NCBI RefSeq assembly: GCF_900996235.1
Contig: NZ_CAAJGM010000110.1
Span: 62,001 to 126,000 of the forward strand
Source of the DNA: Paraburkholderia sp. BCC1885
GTDB taxonomy: Bacteria; Pseudomonadota; Gammaproteobacteria; Burkholderiales; Burkholderiaceae
Reading direction: 5' to 3'
Length of the DNA stretch: 64,000 nucleotides
Positions 25,482 through 33,558 of the stretch are shown here, one piece after another (within the stretch, counting starts at the first letter, position 1; each line of letters opens with the position of its first letter). The notes below the pieces were generated by a model. The model saw only the letters and a list, made by a program, of their open reading frames with translations, did not search any database and was not told the origin of the DNA. A program made the position numbers and the translations under genes.

Positions 25482-25501
25482 ACCTGTCAGACTTTCCAGT
25501 T
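25482..25501 (+). promoter_or_regulatory. Lux-box-like site C, facing the gene-free stretch
   Basis: ACCTGTCAGACTTTCCAGTT is an imperfect dyad (CTG-N10-CAG) followed by AC. It shares CTGTCAnnnTTnnCAGTTA with sites A and B and, as I recall it, strongly resembles the CepR box of cepI in Burkholderia cepacia-complex species. It is oriented to the plus strand, opposite to site B 86 bases away. Confidence 0.6.
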
Positions 25502-25959
25502 ACTTCGTCTCTTGTGGCGCCAAGCCGTACTGCCACGCGCGCAGCCAAGGCTATACGCGATGCTAGCGGACCCGCGCGTACCGGATTGACCGGCAACCGA
25601 ATTTCCCTCGATCGCGCGCGCCATTGGCAGCCTGTTCAACGCATCGCGCTCTCAGCTGCCCCGTTATCCTCTGTTGCCAGCAGCAGAACGAACTGGCAAC
25701 GCAGGAACTGATCCTGGCGTCGAACCTCGTCGACATTGCGCGGCGATACACGAAGCGAGCGCGCCGCCTCTGGCCGATCGGTCACTGTTTATTTGTGGAG
25801 GGCCTATTCTTCGGATGCGCTGGGATGGGTTGAAGGAGCCTTGCAGACCGCGGAGATTTGTTGAAGAAGTTGGGGTTGTAAAAGGCCGACATCAATTAGG
25901 TTAAGGAACCGCCGCCCACGGCAGGTGTGATGGGCGGCGGGAAGACTGCGAATCAACCT

Positions 25960-27324
25960 CTAATAAAGCGCCGTCCCGGCTTCATAAGCATTTACAAACG
26001 CCTGCCAATCCAGTTCGACCTGCGCTGCATAGCTAAAGGCAAAGCTCGCAATCTCCGACTCCAACCCGCTCGTACTGGTCACAGCATTACTCACCTCCTT
26101 ATCGATGCTGTACGAAACAATCGCGCTGTTGTAGTCCTGATCGGAGATGGCATGTGCCGACGCCAGCGCCTGCCCTAAATAGGTCGCAGCGGTATTGAGC
26201 TTGCCTGCGCTGGTTAGCTGCGTATAGTCGAAATCTTCCTCATACGGTGACTTCTCGTGAAAGTAAAACGTCATGCCATTGATCGTGGCATAACCCACCA
26301 ATACGTCGGCGTTGAGCGTCTGTGCCTTGTTCGTCAAGGCAACGCGCGCGGCATCGTTGCTGTTGTCCGCGGATAACAGCGCCTGCCCGTTGCTGCTCGC
26401 TTCGGCAACGGCACTGGTGGTTTCCTGCTTGATCTCGAGAATCACGTCATCTGAGGTAGAAGCAGACGGGCCTTCGATCAGAATGTAGTAACGGAGCTTG
26501 CCCAGACTGCCGACGCCCGAGCCCAATTTCTGGTGAATGTCCTTTACCTGATAATAGCTCGCGGCGTACTGCTTGGATGAAGAAATAGTGCTGACGTAGC
26601 TGCTCATCGCTGCGGCGATGTTGTTATAAGTCGTGCTATCCACCGGCACCAAAGTGTTGGCGATGTTCTGGAAGCTGCGCACGCCGTTCGTCACCTGGGT
26701 GTACTTGCCTAGCAGATTGGAGCGGCTATCACCCTTGGAGTCGCTGATCGCCGTCTGCACCACGCCTGACGTATTGCCATTTTTAAGCTGGAAGCTGAGT
26801 TCTGCGCTACTGCCCATGAAGGTATTCATTTCATTGACGTAGGCACCCACCATGGTGTCGATGGCCGTCGTGATATCGCTGTCGGCGATACCGTTAGCGC
26901 GTCCTGCCAAAACCATGCTGGCGGCAAGCCGACGCAGATCCCAAACGTACTGGCCAAGATAGCCCTCGTCGAAATCATCCACGGAAAACACGTTATTACC
27001 GCCGCTGTCTTGCCAGGCGCCGAAGTTGCCGATGTGAGCGTCGCCGCCTATCCACGTAAAGCCGGTCTGCGTGGTGGTGTAATGGGACGCGGGCAGCGTG
27101 AGCATGTCCTGATAGAAGATGTGATCGGTGCCGCGATAAAAATCGAAGGCGTCAGCCGCCATGGTCGACATCTTTGTCGCGAGATCGGTGCTGTCCGTAG
27201 CCGCAAACGGATGGTTGTAATTGTAGATCTGCGTGACCACCCAGCTTGGGCGCGAAGTCTGTGCCTGAGCGGCAGACGCATACAGCAGGCAGACGGCGGA
27301 CAGCGCGATTGCCAGTTTTTTCAT
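25960..27324 (-). CDS. Exported DUF2252 family protein
   Basis: A 454-residue protein from ATG 27324, with GGGGGAG upstream and a clear signal peptide (MKKLAIALSAVCLLYASAAQA). The mature part has the DUF2252 pattern: AFDFYRGTDHIFYQD, then WIGGDAHIGNFGAWQD, then FSVDDFDEGYLGQYVWDLRRLAAS. These GDAHxxNFG and DDFDE motifs resemble the catalytic and metal-binding loops of kinase-like folds. Most DUF2252 proteins I know of lack a signal peptide, so export is notable. Activity is unestablished. The divergent neighbour is a nucleotidyltransferase. Confidence 0.85.
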   Translation of the reverse strand: MKKLAIALSAVCLLYASAAQAQTSRPSWVVTQIYNYNHPFAATDSTDLATKMSTMAADAFDFYRGTDHIFYQDMLTLPASHYTTTQTGFTWIGGDAHIGNFGAWQDSGGNNVFSVDDFDEGYLGQYVWDLRRLAASMVLAGRANGIADSDITTAIDTMVGAYVNEMNTFMGSSAELSFQLKNGNTSGVVQTAISDSKGDSRSNLLGKYTQVTNGVRSFQNIANTLVPVDSTTYNNIAAAMSSYVSTISSSKQYAASYYQVKDIHQKLGSGVGSLGKLRYYILIEGPSASTSDDVILEIKQETTSAVAEASSNGQALLSADNSNDAARVALTNKAQTLNADVLVGYATINGMTFYFHEKSPYEEDFDYTQLTSAGKLNTAATYLGQALASAHAISDQDYNSAIVSYSIDKEVSNAVTSTSGLESEIASFAFSYAAQVELDWQAFVNAYEAGTALY

Positions 27325-27480
27325 GATTCTCCCCCTGACATAAAGAAAGAGGGGCGACATGGCCCCTCCCCGACTGGAGTTGCTCATTCAAACAACGTTC
27401 GATGACAACGCCGTGACTCGACGGCCCTGCCGGAATTGGCGACAATCTCGCTTCCGCCAGTTCTCGCAGACAAGTCCGCA

Positions 27481-28047
27481 ATGAGTCACCACGAAAGATT
27501 GATCCAAATCGCACGACATTCGTCCTGGTGTATGTCTGCGCTGTCCGCGGTGCGTGAATCCGGCTTGAAGTCCTGGTGCATCGGCGCTGGGGCAATTCGC
27601 AATCTGGTCTGGGACTCGCTGCACGGACATGAAACTCCAACGCCCCTGACCGATGTCGACGTCGCGTACTTCGACGCCTCGAATCTTTCTGCGGCTCGCG
27701 ACGCCGAGATCCAAAGCCGTCTGGCCGCGCAATGTCCCGGCGTTCCGTGGGAAGTCACCAACCAGGCCACCGTTCATCTTTGGTACGAAAACGCGTTCGG
27801 CCACGCGGTACCTCCCTTGACCTCGCTGGCCGACGCCGTCGCCTCTTGGCCGGAGTACACGACGGCAGTCGGATTGACTCTGCTTGATGACGACACAATG
27901 GATATCTGCGCACCATACGGACTCGACGACCTCTTTTCCATGGTCGTGCGGCGCAACCCTGCGCGCGTCAGCGTCGAAACCTATCGTCAACGAGTCGAGC
28001 AGAAAAGATATCGGGAACGCTGGCCGCGAGCCACCGTCATCGCTTAG
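27481..28047 (+). CDS. NTP_transf_6 (DUF925) type nucleotidyltransferase family protein
   Basis: A 188-residue protein. The sequence SWCIGAGAIRNLVWDSLHG followed by LTDVDVAYFD matches the family: a Gly-rich loop, then D-x-D-V as metal ligands, later GLDDLFSMVVRRNP and RVEQKRYRERWP. The family is annotated as nucleotidyltransferase-like with unknown substrate. I took ATG 27481; a TTG at 27436 would add 15 residues. An ASCH-domain gene follows 53 bases downstream on the same strand. Confidence 0.85.
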   Translation: MSHHERLIQIARHSSWCMSALSAVRESGLKSWCIGAGAIRNLVWDSLHGHETPTPLTDVDVAYFDASNLSAARDAEIQSRLAAQCPGVPWEVTNQATVHLWYENAFGHAVPPLTSLADAVASWPEYTTAVGLTLLDDDTMDICAPYGLDDLFSMVVRRNPARVSVETYRQRVEQKRYRERWPRATVIA

Positions 28048-28100
28048 GAATGCAGATTTATATCTGCAGATCGGAAAAGCATTAATCCACGAGGACACCA

Positions 28101-28505
28101 ATGAACCGAAGAAAGAGACTGACTTTTTGGGGCGCCGACGAAAACGACGATAGTCTTCCGCGTGCCGTAATGGAGGGTCACAAGACTGTCACCGCTGAAA
28201 CGGTCGAGGAATACTACAAACCGTATGGCGAATATGGCGACGGCAGCTACGCGCCGGGTGACGTGATCGAAGTCTACGATTTAAAGCAGCGGCTTCGCTG
28301 CATCATCAAGGCAACCAAGGTCTATACGATCAAATTCGGCGACATTCCCGAAGAGGTCTGGCGCGGCGAAACATTTTCCAGCGCGGAGGAATTCCGCGAG
28401 TGCCATATCCGCTGCATGCCGCACGTTGACCTGCATGACCGTTTTGAACTCGTGACACTGCACTTCGAACTGGTCGAGATCATCGCGCGTGAGGTCGCTA
28501 ACTGA
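28101..28505 (+). CDS. ASCH domain protein
   Basis: A 134-residue single-domain protein. LTFWGADENDDSLPRAVMEGHKTVTAETVEEYY, then GDVIEVYDLKQRLRCIIKATKVYTI, then WRGETFSSAEEFRECH and LVTLHFELVE follow the ASCH beta-barrel pattern. ASCH domains are PUA-like and bind RNA or nucleic acid; some hydrolyse modified cytidines. The ATG at 28101 has AGGA upstream. It probably shares a transcript with the nucleotidyltransferase gene. It is convergent with the phosphonate block. Confidence 0.88.
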   Translation: MNRRKRLTFWGADENDDSLPRAVMEGHKTVTAETVEEYYKPYGEYGDGSYAPGDVIEVYDLKQRLRCIIKATKVYTIKFGDIPEEVWRGETFSSAEEFRECHIRCMPHVDLHDRFELVTLHFELVEIIAREVAN

Positions 28506-28510
28506 TATCC

Positions 28511-29116
28511 TTACGCGCCGTACTTCGCAGCAAACTCCTCCGCGCTCAGTTCTCTAAAGTCCGCCAATGCCGCGTCGATCTGCTGCGGATTCCAGTCCCA
28601 CCAGGCAATCTGCTGCAAGCGCTCCGCAACCTGCGGTTCGACACGAAACCGCAGCACGCGCGCCGGCACACCAACCACGATCGCAAACGGCGGCACGTCT
28701 TTGGTCACCACCGCCCCGGATCCAACCGCCGCCCCAGTGCCAATCTTGACCCCGGGCATGACAATCGAGTTATGCCCAAGCCATACGTCGTGACCAATCT
28801 CGACCCGATCCTCTGCGCGCCAATTGAATATGCTGGCGTCGTCATCGAGAGAAAGCCCATAAGAGCGCGACCGATACGTGAAGTGGTGATGCGTCGCTCG
28901 CCACGTCGGATGGTTGGGCGGATTGACACGCGCCCCGGTCGCAATGTTCACGAACTTGCCGATCACCGCATGAGCGATCTGATTGTCACCCATCGCATAG
29001 CCGTAGTCGCCCATGATTGTTTGGGCAACATAGCTGCGGGGTCCGAGATACGTAAAGCGCCCAAAATCGCTGGCACGAACCACCACGGTCGGGTGAATCT
29101 CCGGCGTATCCGACAT
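28511..29116 (-). CDS. Hexapeptide-repeat acetyltransferase of the phosphonate-associated type
   Basis: A left-handed beta-helix acyltransferase with IHPTVVVRASDFGRFTYLGPRSYV, GDYGYAMGDNQIAHAVIGKFVNIATGARVNPPNHPTWRATHHHFTYR and DVWLGHNSIVMPGVKIG repeats. The NHPTWRATHHHFTYR signature is typical of the transferase that accompanies phn genes, and the position after phnE supports this. Its acceptor is uncertain; acetylation of aminoalkylphosphonates has been proposed for related enzymes. I prefer ATG 29116 (201 residues); an ATG at 29167 would give 218. It is the last gene of the phn block. Confidence 0.85.
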   Translation of the reverse strand: MSDTPEIHPTVVVRASDFGRFTYLGPRSYVAQTIMGDYGYAMGDNQIAHAVIGKFVNIATGARVNPPNHPTWRATHHHFTYRSRSYGLSLDDDASIFNWRAEDRVEIGHDVWLGHNSIVMPGVKIGTGAAVGSGAVVTKDVPPFAIVVGVPARVLRFRVEPQVAERLQQIAWWDWNPQQIDAALADFRELSAEEFAAKYGA

Positions 29117-29218
29117 GACGCGGCCTTGCGTCCACGGATCCGCCGCGACGCCATGATTGATCAACATAGTAGTGCGAATTTAAATGATGAGAAAAAACAG
29201 ATGATGCCAGCCTCGTAC

Positions 29219-30019
29219 TCACATAACAAGGCCACGCAGATAGGCAGATACGCGCTCGGCGCAAGCAACCAGCAGGAAGGTCGCAATCAGCAGAAACGAC
29301 ACGGTCTGATACTGAAACAGGTTCATGGCCGTCAACAACTGAAAACCAATGCCGCCCGCGCCCACGAAACCGAGCACGAGTGACGAACGCAGATTTTCAT
29401 CGAAGCGAAATAGCCCAATGCCGAGCAATGAAGGCAATACGCCCGGCACAACCGCATGGCTCAACACCTGCAAGCGGCCGGCGCCGGTAAGCGTCAGCGC
29501 TTCGACCGGCCCCATGTCCATATCTTCGATCACTTCCGCAAACAGCCTGCCAAGCATGCCCACCGAATGCACTGCGAGCGCAAGCGCACCCGGAAACGGG
29601 CCAAGCCCAACGGCCGTCACGAACAACAAGGCCCATACCAGATCAGGAACCGCGCGCGTCACGCCGATCACCGCGCGTGAGGCGACATACAGAGGCTTTG
29701 CCGGCGTGACATTCGCAGCGGCCAGAATCGCGAGGGGAAAGGCCAGAATCACACCGAAAACGGTGCCGAAAATCGCCAGATCGATCGTCTCGAGTACCGG
29801 CCACAGGTTCGGCGCGAACTGATCGAACGCCGGCGGCATCGCGCGGGAAATGATGTCGGCCATGCCGTGCGCGCCGGTCACCAGGTCCTGCGGACGCGCC
29901 TGCACGACGATCCAGGCCTGCACGAACAGCGCCAGCGCAACGACGCTGATGCACACCGTCCAGAACGGACGTGCGCCGGGCGAACCGCTCGGCGCACGCA
30001 TTTCCAGTGCCTTGTTCAT
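29219..30019 (-). CDS. phnE: Phosphonate ABC transporter permease PhnE
   Basis: A 266-residue permease with about six membrane helices. The cytoplasmic EAA loop reads EALTLTGAGRLQVLSHAVVPGVLPSLLG, and the C-terminal part SSLVLGFVGAGGIGFQLL is highly typical of PhnE. The start ATG at 30019 overlaps the phnC stop (ATGA), so translation is coupled. With PhnC and PhnD it forms the inner-membrane importer for alkylphosphonates, and sometimes phosphite or phosphate esters. Confidence 0.94.
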   Translation of the reverse strand: MNKALEMRAPSGSPGARPFWTVCISVVALALFVQAWIVVQARPQDLVTGAHGMADIISRAMPPAFDQFAPNLWPVLETIDLAIFGTVFGVILAFPLAILAAANVTPAKPLYVASRAVIGVTRAVPDLVWALLFVTAVGLGPFPGALALAVHSVGMLGRLFAEVIEDMDMGPVEALTLTGAGRLQVLSHAVVPGVLPSLLGIGLFRFDENLRSSLVLGFVGAGGIGFQLLTAMNLFQYQTVSFLLIATFLLVACAERVSAYLRGLVM

Positions 30020-30879
30020 GAAGCCTCGTCGACGTAGAGCTGCGCGATCTGCTGACTGGAGACTTGCGACGCCGGGCGGTCGAACTCCATCCGCCCACGA
30101 CGCAGACCAACCAGCCGGTCCGCATAACGCGCGGCCAGTTCCGGTTGATGCAGCACGCACACCACGGCAAGACCATCTTCACTGGCAAGGCGGCGCAGCA
30201 GTCGCATGACTTCGTCGGCTGCTTCGGGGTCGAGGCTGGCGACTGGTTCGTCGGCAAGCAGCACGTGTGGCCGTTGCGCCAGAGCTCGTGCAACGGCCAC
30301 ACGTTGCGCCTGTCCGCCCGAGAGCGTGCCCGCCCGTTGACCGGCCAAATGCAGCAGACCGACTTCGTCCAGAAACGCGCGCGCCGGCTCGATTTCTTCG
30401 CGCGGCACACGCCCTATTGCGGTAGCCAGCGTTCGGTGACGGCCCAGCGTGCCGCAACAGACGTTAGCCAGCACACTGCGCCGTTTGACGAGATTGGCGT
30501 TCTGCGAGATCAGGGCAAGCGGCAGACGCGCCCGGCGCAGCGCTTTACCCGCGAGTGCGGCGAGATCGCGTCCAGCCACCTCGACCGACCCGCTGGTCGG
30601 CTTATTCAGTCCTACTACGCACTTCATAAAGGTCGATTTTCCGCTACCGTTGCTGCCTAGCACCACGACCATCTCGCCCGCATCGACCGAAACGTTGAAA
30701 TCACGCAGCGCCGTATGACCGTTGGCGTAACGCATCGTCAGGTTGTGGACGGCCAGCTTTTCGCCGGGGGCGAGCGTGGTGCGCGGCGCTATCGCGTCGG
30801 TGCCGGACCCTGCTGCGGGAAATGCCCCTGCAGTAGCGTTCAGCGGCAAATCACCAGATGCGCTGAGCGTGGTATTCAC
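30016..30879 (-). CDS. phnC: Phosphonate ABC transporter ATP-binding protein PhnC
   Basis: A 287-residue ATPase. Walker A is GSNGSGKST (75-83), the signature is LSGGQAQRVAVARAL, and Walker B is HVLLADEP. About 40 residues of Ala/Gly/Pro-rich sequence precede the ABC domain, which is longer than usual. It begins with GTG overlapping the phnD stop and ends in an ATGA overlap with phnE. The enzyme powers phosphonate import together with PhnE and PhnD. Confidence 0.94.
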   Translation of the reverse strand: MNTTLSASGDLPLNATAGAFPAAGSGTDAIAPRTTLAPGEKLAVHNLTMRYANGHTALRDFNVSVDAGEMVVVLGSNGSGKSTFMKCVVGLNKPTSGSVEVAGRDLAALAGKALRRARLPLALISQNANLVKRRSVLANVCCGTLGRHRTLATAIGRVPREEIEPARAFLDEVGLLHLAGQRAGTLSGGQAQRVAVARALAQRPHVLLADEPVASLDPEAADEVMRLLRRLASEDGLAVVCVLHQPELAARYADRLVGLRRGRMEFDRPASQVSSQQIAQLYVDEAS

Positions 30880-31775
30880 AGCTTTGCGAGATCGATATGA
30901 AGCGTCGTTACCAGATCACGAATCTGGTCATAAGCGGCATCCGATTGCGGCACCGTCTTCAGTTCGGGATTTTCGTTTGCCGCGAGGAATTTCTGGTCGA
31001 CCTCCGGCAATTGACGCAGATCCAGCGAGCTCAGCACACCGGCCAGGCGCGCCTTGAAATCGGCAGGCAAATCGCCGCGCACCGCGAACGGGTCGAGCGG
31101 AATGGGTTGCGACTGCCACAGAGTCACATACGCCGCCGGATCGTATTCGTTATGCAGCTTGGCGCTGGAGATTTCCTCGCTGTTCAGCTCGCCCGCTTCA
31201 ACCTTATGGTTGCGCAACGCTTCGAACGAAGCGGTGTGGCTGCCTGCGTAGATCGCCTTCACGCCCTTGTCGGGATCCACGCCAATCTTGCTCAAACCAT
31301 AGGCCGGAAACAGATGACCGGAGGTGGATGCAGGATCGGCATAAGCGAACGAATGACCGTTGGTGTCAGCCAGGGTCTTGATACCCGAGCCCGGCCACGT
31401 GACGATCGACGCGTAATACGAAGCCGGCTTGCCTTCGTCACCGGCGAATGTCGCTACGGCTTCGGCATGCGCGACCTGATGGGCCAGCACATAACCGAGC
31501 GGGCCGAATTGACCGAATTCGAGCTTGTTGTTGCGCATCGCTTCGATCTCAGCGTTATAACTCGTCGCCACATAAAGCTGTACGGTGCAGCCGAGTTTGT
31601 CGCCGATCATCTTGGCCAGGTCCGTGTACACCGGCAGCATGCGTTGCGCCGATTCGTAAGGTTCGACACCAAACCGGACCACGCCATTGTTCGGACAGGT
31701 GCCCTCTGCATGCGCCGCGCTGGAGACGAGTCCCGCCGCGAACGCCACGGCTGCTAAAACTTTGGATACCTTCAT
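30876..31775 (-). CDS. phnD: Phosphonate-binding periplasmic protein PhnD
   Basis: A 299-residue protein with a signal peptide (MKVSKVLAAVAFAAGLVSSAAHA). The mature part reads VRFGVEPYESAQRMLPVYTDLAKMIGDKLG, KLEFGQFGPLGYVLA, FAYADPASTSGHLFPAY and AGSHTASFEAL, which is the PhnD-family pattern including the phosphonate-contacting ADPxSTSG loop. The ATG at 31775 follows GAGGAAA. The upstream region carries an 11-mer shared with the phnM promoter. Confidence 0.93.
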   Translation of the reverse strand: MKVSKVLAAVAFAAGLVSSAAHAEGTCPNNGVVRFGVEPYESAQRMLPVYTDLAKMIGDKLGCTVQLYVATSYNAEIEAMRNNKLEFGQFGPLGYVLAHQVAHAEAVATFAGDEGKPASYYASIVTWPGSGIKTLADTNGHSFAYADPASTSGHLFPAYGLSKIGVDPDKGVKAIYAGSHTASFEALRNHKVEAGELNSEEISSAKLHNEYDPAAYVTLWQSQPIPLDPFAVRGDLPADFKARLAGVLSSLDLRQLPEVDQKFLAANENPELKTVPQSDAAYDQIRDLVTTLHIDLAKL

Positions 31776-31932
31776 ATTTTCCTCAAGTCGTATTAAAAGC
31801 GTAGCGTGCGATGCAGCGGAGATTGACAGACCATGTCGTGGCCGCGCTAATTGTCGCAACTATCCTGGGACGACAATCGGCGCGGCGCTTGATGCCTCAT
31901 TTGGCGCATTCTAGAAATCGCATATGACACAT

Positions 31933-31959
31933 CCATGTCCACATGGAGACGTCTAGATG
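31933..31959. promoter_or_regulatory. Putative operator upstream of phnD
   Basis: Two elements sit together. CCATGT-CC-ACATGG is a perfect inverted repeat (31933-31946), and ACGTCTAGATG (31949-31959) overlaps the short palindrome AGACGTCT. The 11-mer ACGTCTAGATG occurs again upstream of phnM (33247-33257). It lies about 175 bases before the phnD start. A GntR-type regulator such as PhnF is a natural candidate binder, but none is encoded nearby. Confidence 0.5.
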
Positions 31960-32015
31960 AATGGATCGCTGTTACGTTGGCTTGCCCACCGAACCGGTCT
32001 CGGCACGGCCGCGTC

Positions 32016-33149
32016 TCAAACAACCCGCTCGCCCGCACGCCACGTTTCGCGCGGCACGGGCAGTGCATCGTGCATCCGCACGCGCACAAAATCGGCTCGC
32101 AACCCGGGCGAAATCGCACCGCGATCGTGCAGACCCACTGCGCGAGCGGGTTCGGAAGACACCGTCGTCATGGCGCGCGCTAGCGTCCAGCCGGCCTTGT
32201 CGACGAGTTCGAACGCCGCAGTCAACAGACTCGAAGGCACATAGTCGGACGAAAGGATGTCGAGCAAGCCGGCCCGCGCAAGTTCCAGCGCGGAGACGTT
32301 GCCCGAGTGCGAGCCGCCTCGCACGATATTGGGTGCGCCCATGATCGTGGCGATGCCGTACTCGCGCGCAGCCCGCGCAGCGACGCGCGTCGTCGGGAAT
32401 TCGGCTAACGCGACGCCTTCGTCGGCGGCCTGTTCGACGTGCTCGATCGTCGTATCGTCATGACTCGCCACCGGTATGCCGAGCTTCAGGCAGCGCGCCA
32501 CAATTTTGCTGCGGTGTTCGTCCGCGTAGCGCTCCTGGCCGTCCGCGAGTTCCGCTACTACGGCGGCGAAACGTTCGTCAGTCAGCTTGCCGTGCCGCTC
32601 CTGCCAGCGGCGCCATTGATTGGCATCGTGCCATTGCCGCTGTCCAGGCGTGTGGTCCATGACCGAAACGAGCCGCAACAGCGGATGCGTATAAAGCGTA
32701 TCGAACACTTCGACCACGTCCGGCGCCGCGATTTCACAACGTAAATGCAGTAAATGTTCAGCGCGTAGCAGCTCACTCGCGGATAAGCGCGCGAGCGCCT
32801 GCGTACACTGCGTCTGCAGATCGCGATTGTGCATGTCCACGTCGGAGCGCGCCCCAATCCGCAACGAGTCGAACACTGTCGTAATGCCGGCCGCCGCAAC
32901 CTGAGCATCGTGAATCACAAACGCCGCGTCGATATTCCACCGCACGCCGGGACGCGGTGCAAGATGCTTCTCCAGATTGTCCGTATGCACCTCGATCAGA
33001 CCCGGCAGCAAATAATCGCCATTCCAGTCGACGGCTTCGCGCGCCGACGTGCCGCCGCGTTCGACATCGCGGATGACGCCGTCTTCGACGCGCACGGTCC
33101 CGGCAAACTCTTCGTCTCGCGTAACGATGCGAGCGTTTGTGATCAACAT
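32016..33149 (-). CDS. phnM: PhnM, ribose-1-methylphosphonate 5-triphosphate diphosphatase
   Basis: A 377-residue amidohydrolase-fold protein. MLITNARIVTRDEEFAGTV opens it, followed by LLPGLIEVHTDNLEKHLAPRPGVRW, the PhnM form of the metal-binding H-x-D loop. SHDDTTIEHVEQA and AANPARAVG-like VSSEPARAVGLHDRGAI come later. In the C-P lyase pathway it removes pyrophosphate from the methylphosphonate triphosphate ester. ATG 33149 is preferred because GGAG lies seven bases upstream. The phnGHIJKL core is not in this window, and the next upstream gene is a ROK regulator. Confidence 0.93.
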   Translation of the reverse strand: MLITNARIVTRDEEFAGTVRVEDGVIRDVERGGTSAREAVDWNGDYLLPGLIEVHTDNLEKHLAPRPGVRWNIDAAFVIHDAQVAAAGITTVFDSLRIGARSDVDMHNRDLQTQCTQALARLSASELLRAEHLLHLRCEIAAPDVVEVFDTLYTHPLLRLVSVMDHTPGQRQWHDANQWRRWQERHGKLTDERFAAVVAELADGQERYADEHRSKIVARCLKLGIPVASHDDTTIEHVEQAADEGVALAEFPTTRVAARAAREYGIATIMGAPNIVRGGSHSGNVSALELARAGLLDILSSDYVPSSLLTAAFELVDKAGWTLARAMTTVSSEPARAVGLHDRGAISPGLRADFVRVRMHDALPVPRETWRAGERVV

Positions 33150-33558
33150 CGACATACTCCGTCTGCGCATACCCTCAGCGTAAAGTTGCTGTATGACGCA
33201 ATTATGGTGGTTGTAATCAGATGCCCGCAGCCTCAACATCATCTAAACGTCTAGATGTATCGGCACGCGGCGATAGAACCTGAACACGCAAGCAACGTGC
33301 GTCACGAATTCATCATCGCTCGCGCACCGGAATGCGCGGAAAACACGGTCATTTGATCCGGCGGGAATGACAACACCATGACATCGGCTGAGAAAATATG
33401 AGCGAATACAGTGTTCGAACAGCGCAAGCGCCCCGCTGCTGCGCCACAAGCCGTTGCACCGATTCCCAGCCGCTCAACCGGCGCTCAGTCCAGAATCGGA
33501 CAGCCAAGGTGCAATTGATACGAAGAAACGTGAAGAAAAGGCTCAGCGAGATGCCGCT
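33150..33558. other. Gap without a recognised gene (about 400 bases)
   Basis: It lies between the phnM start and the ROK regulator stop, both on the minus strand. It holds the phnM operator candidate near 33240-33257. Short open frames here show no coding character. No C-P lyase gene or remnant is visible. Confidence 0.5.
33240..33257. promoter_or_regulatory. Putative operator upstream of phnM
   Basis: CATCTA-AACGTC-TAGATG is a perfect inverted repeat with six-base arms. Its right part ACGTCTAGATG is identical to 11 bases upstream of phnD. It lies 91 bases before the phnM start, where a repressor or activator would act. Confidence 0.5.

Larger units (their letters stand above)
25071..25959. 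other. Gene-free stretch (about 890 bases) with two lux-box-like sites
   Basis: No open frame here resembles a known protein on either strand. All frames of about 60-75 codons overlap one another and have no ribosome-binding site I trust. Sites B and C are arranged back to back within it. The stretch after 25501, where a plus-strand gene driven by site C would be expected, has no LuxI motifs. It could hold a deleted synthase, a small RNA or an unrecognised short gene. Confidence 0.5.

Noticed and set aside
25502..25959. Search for a luxI gene or luxI remnant next to lux-box-like site C
   Set aside because: No frame shows the conserved Arg, Phe, Trp, Asp pattern of AHL synthases, so I do not call a gene or pseudogene.
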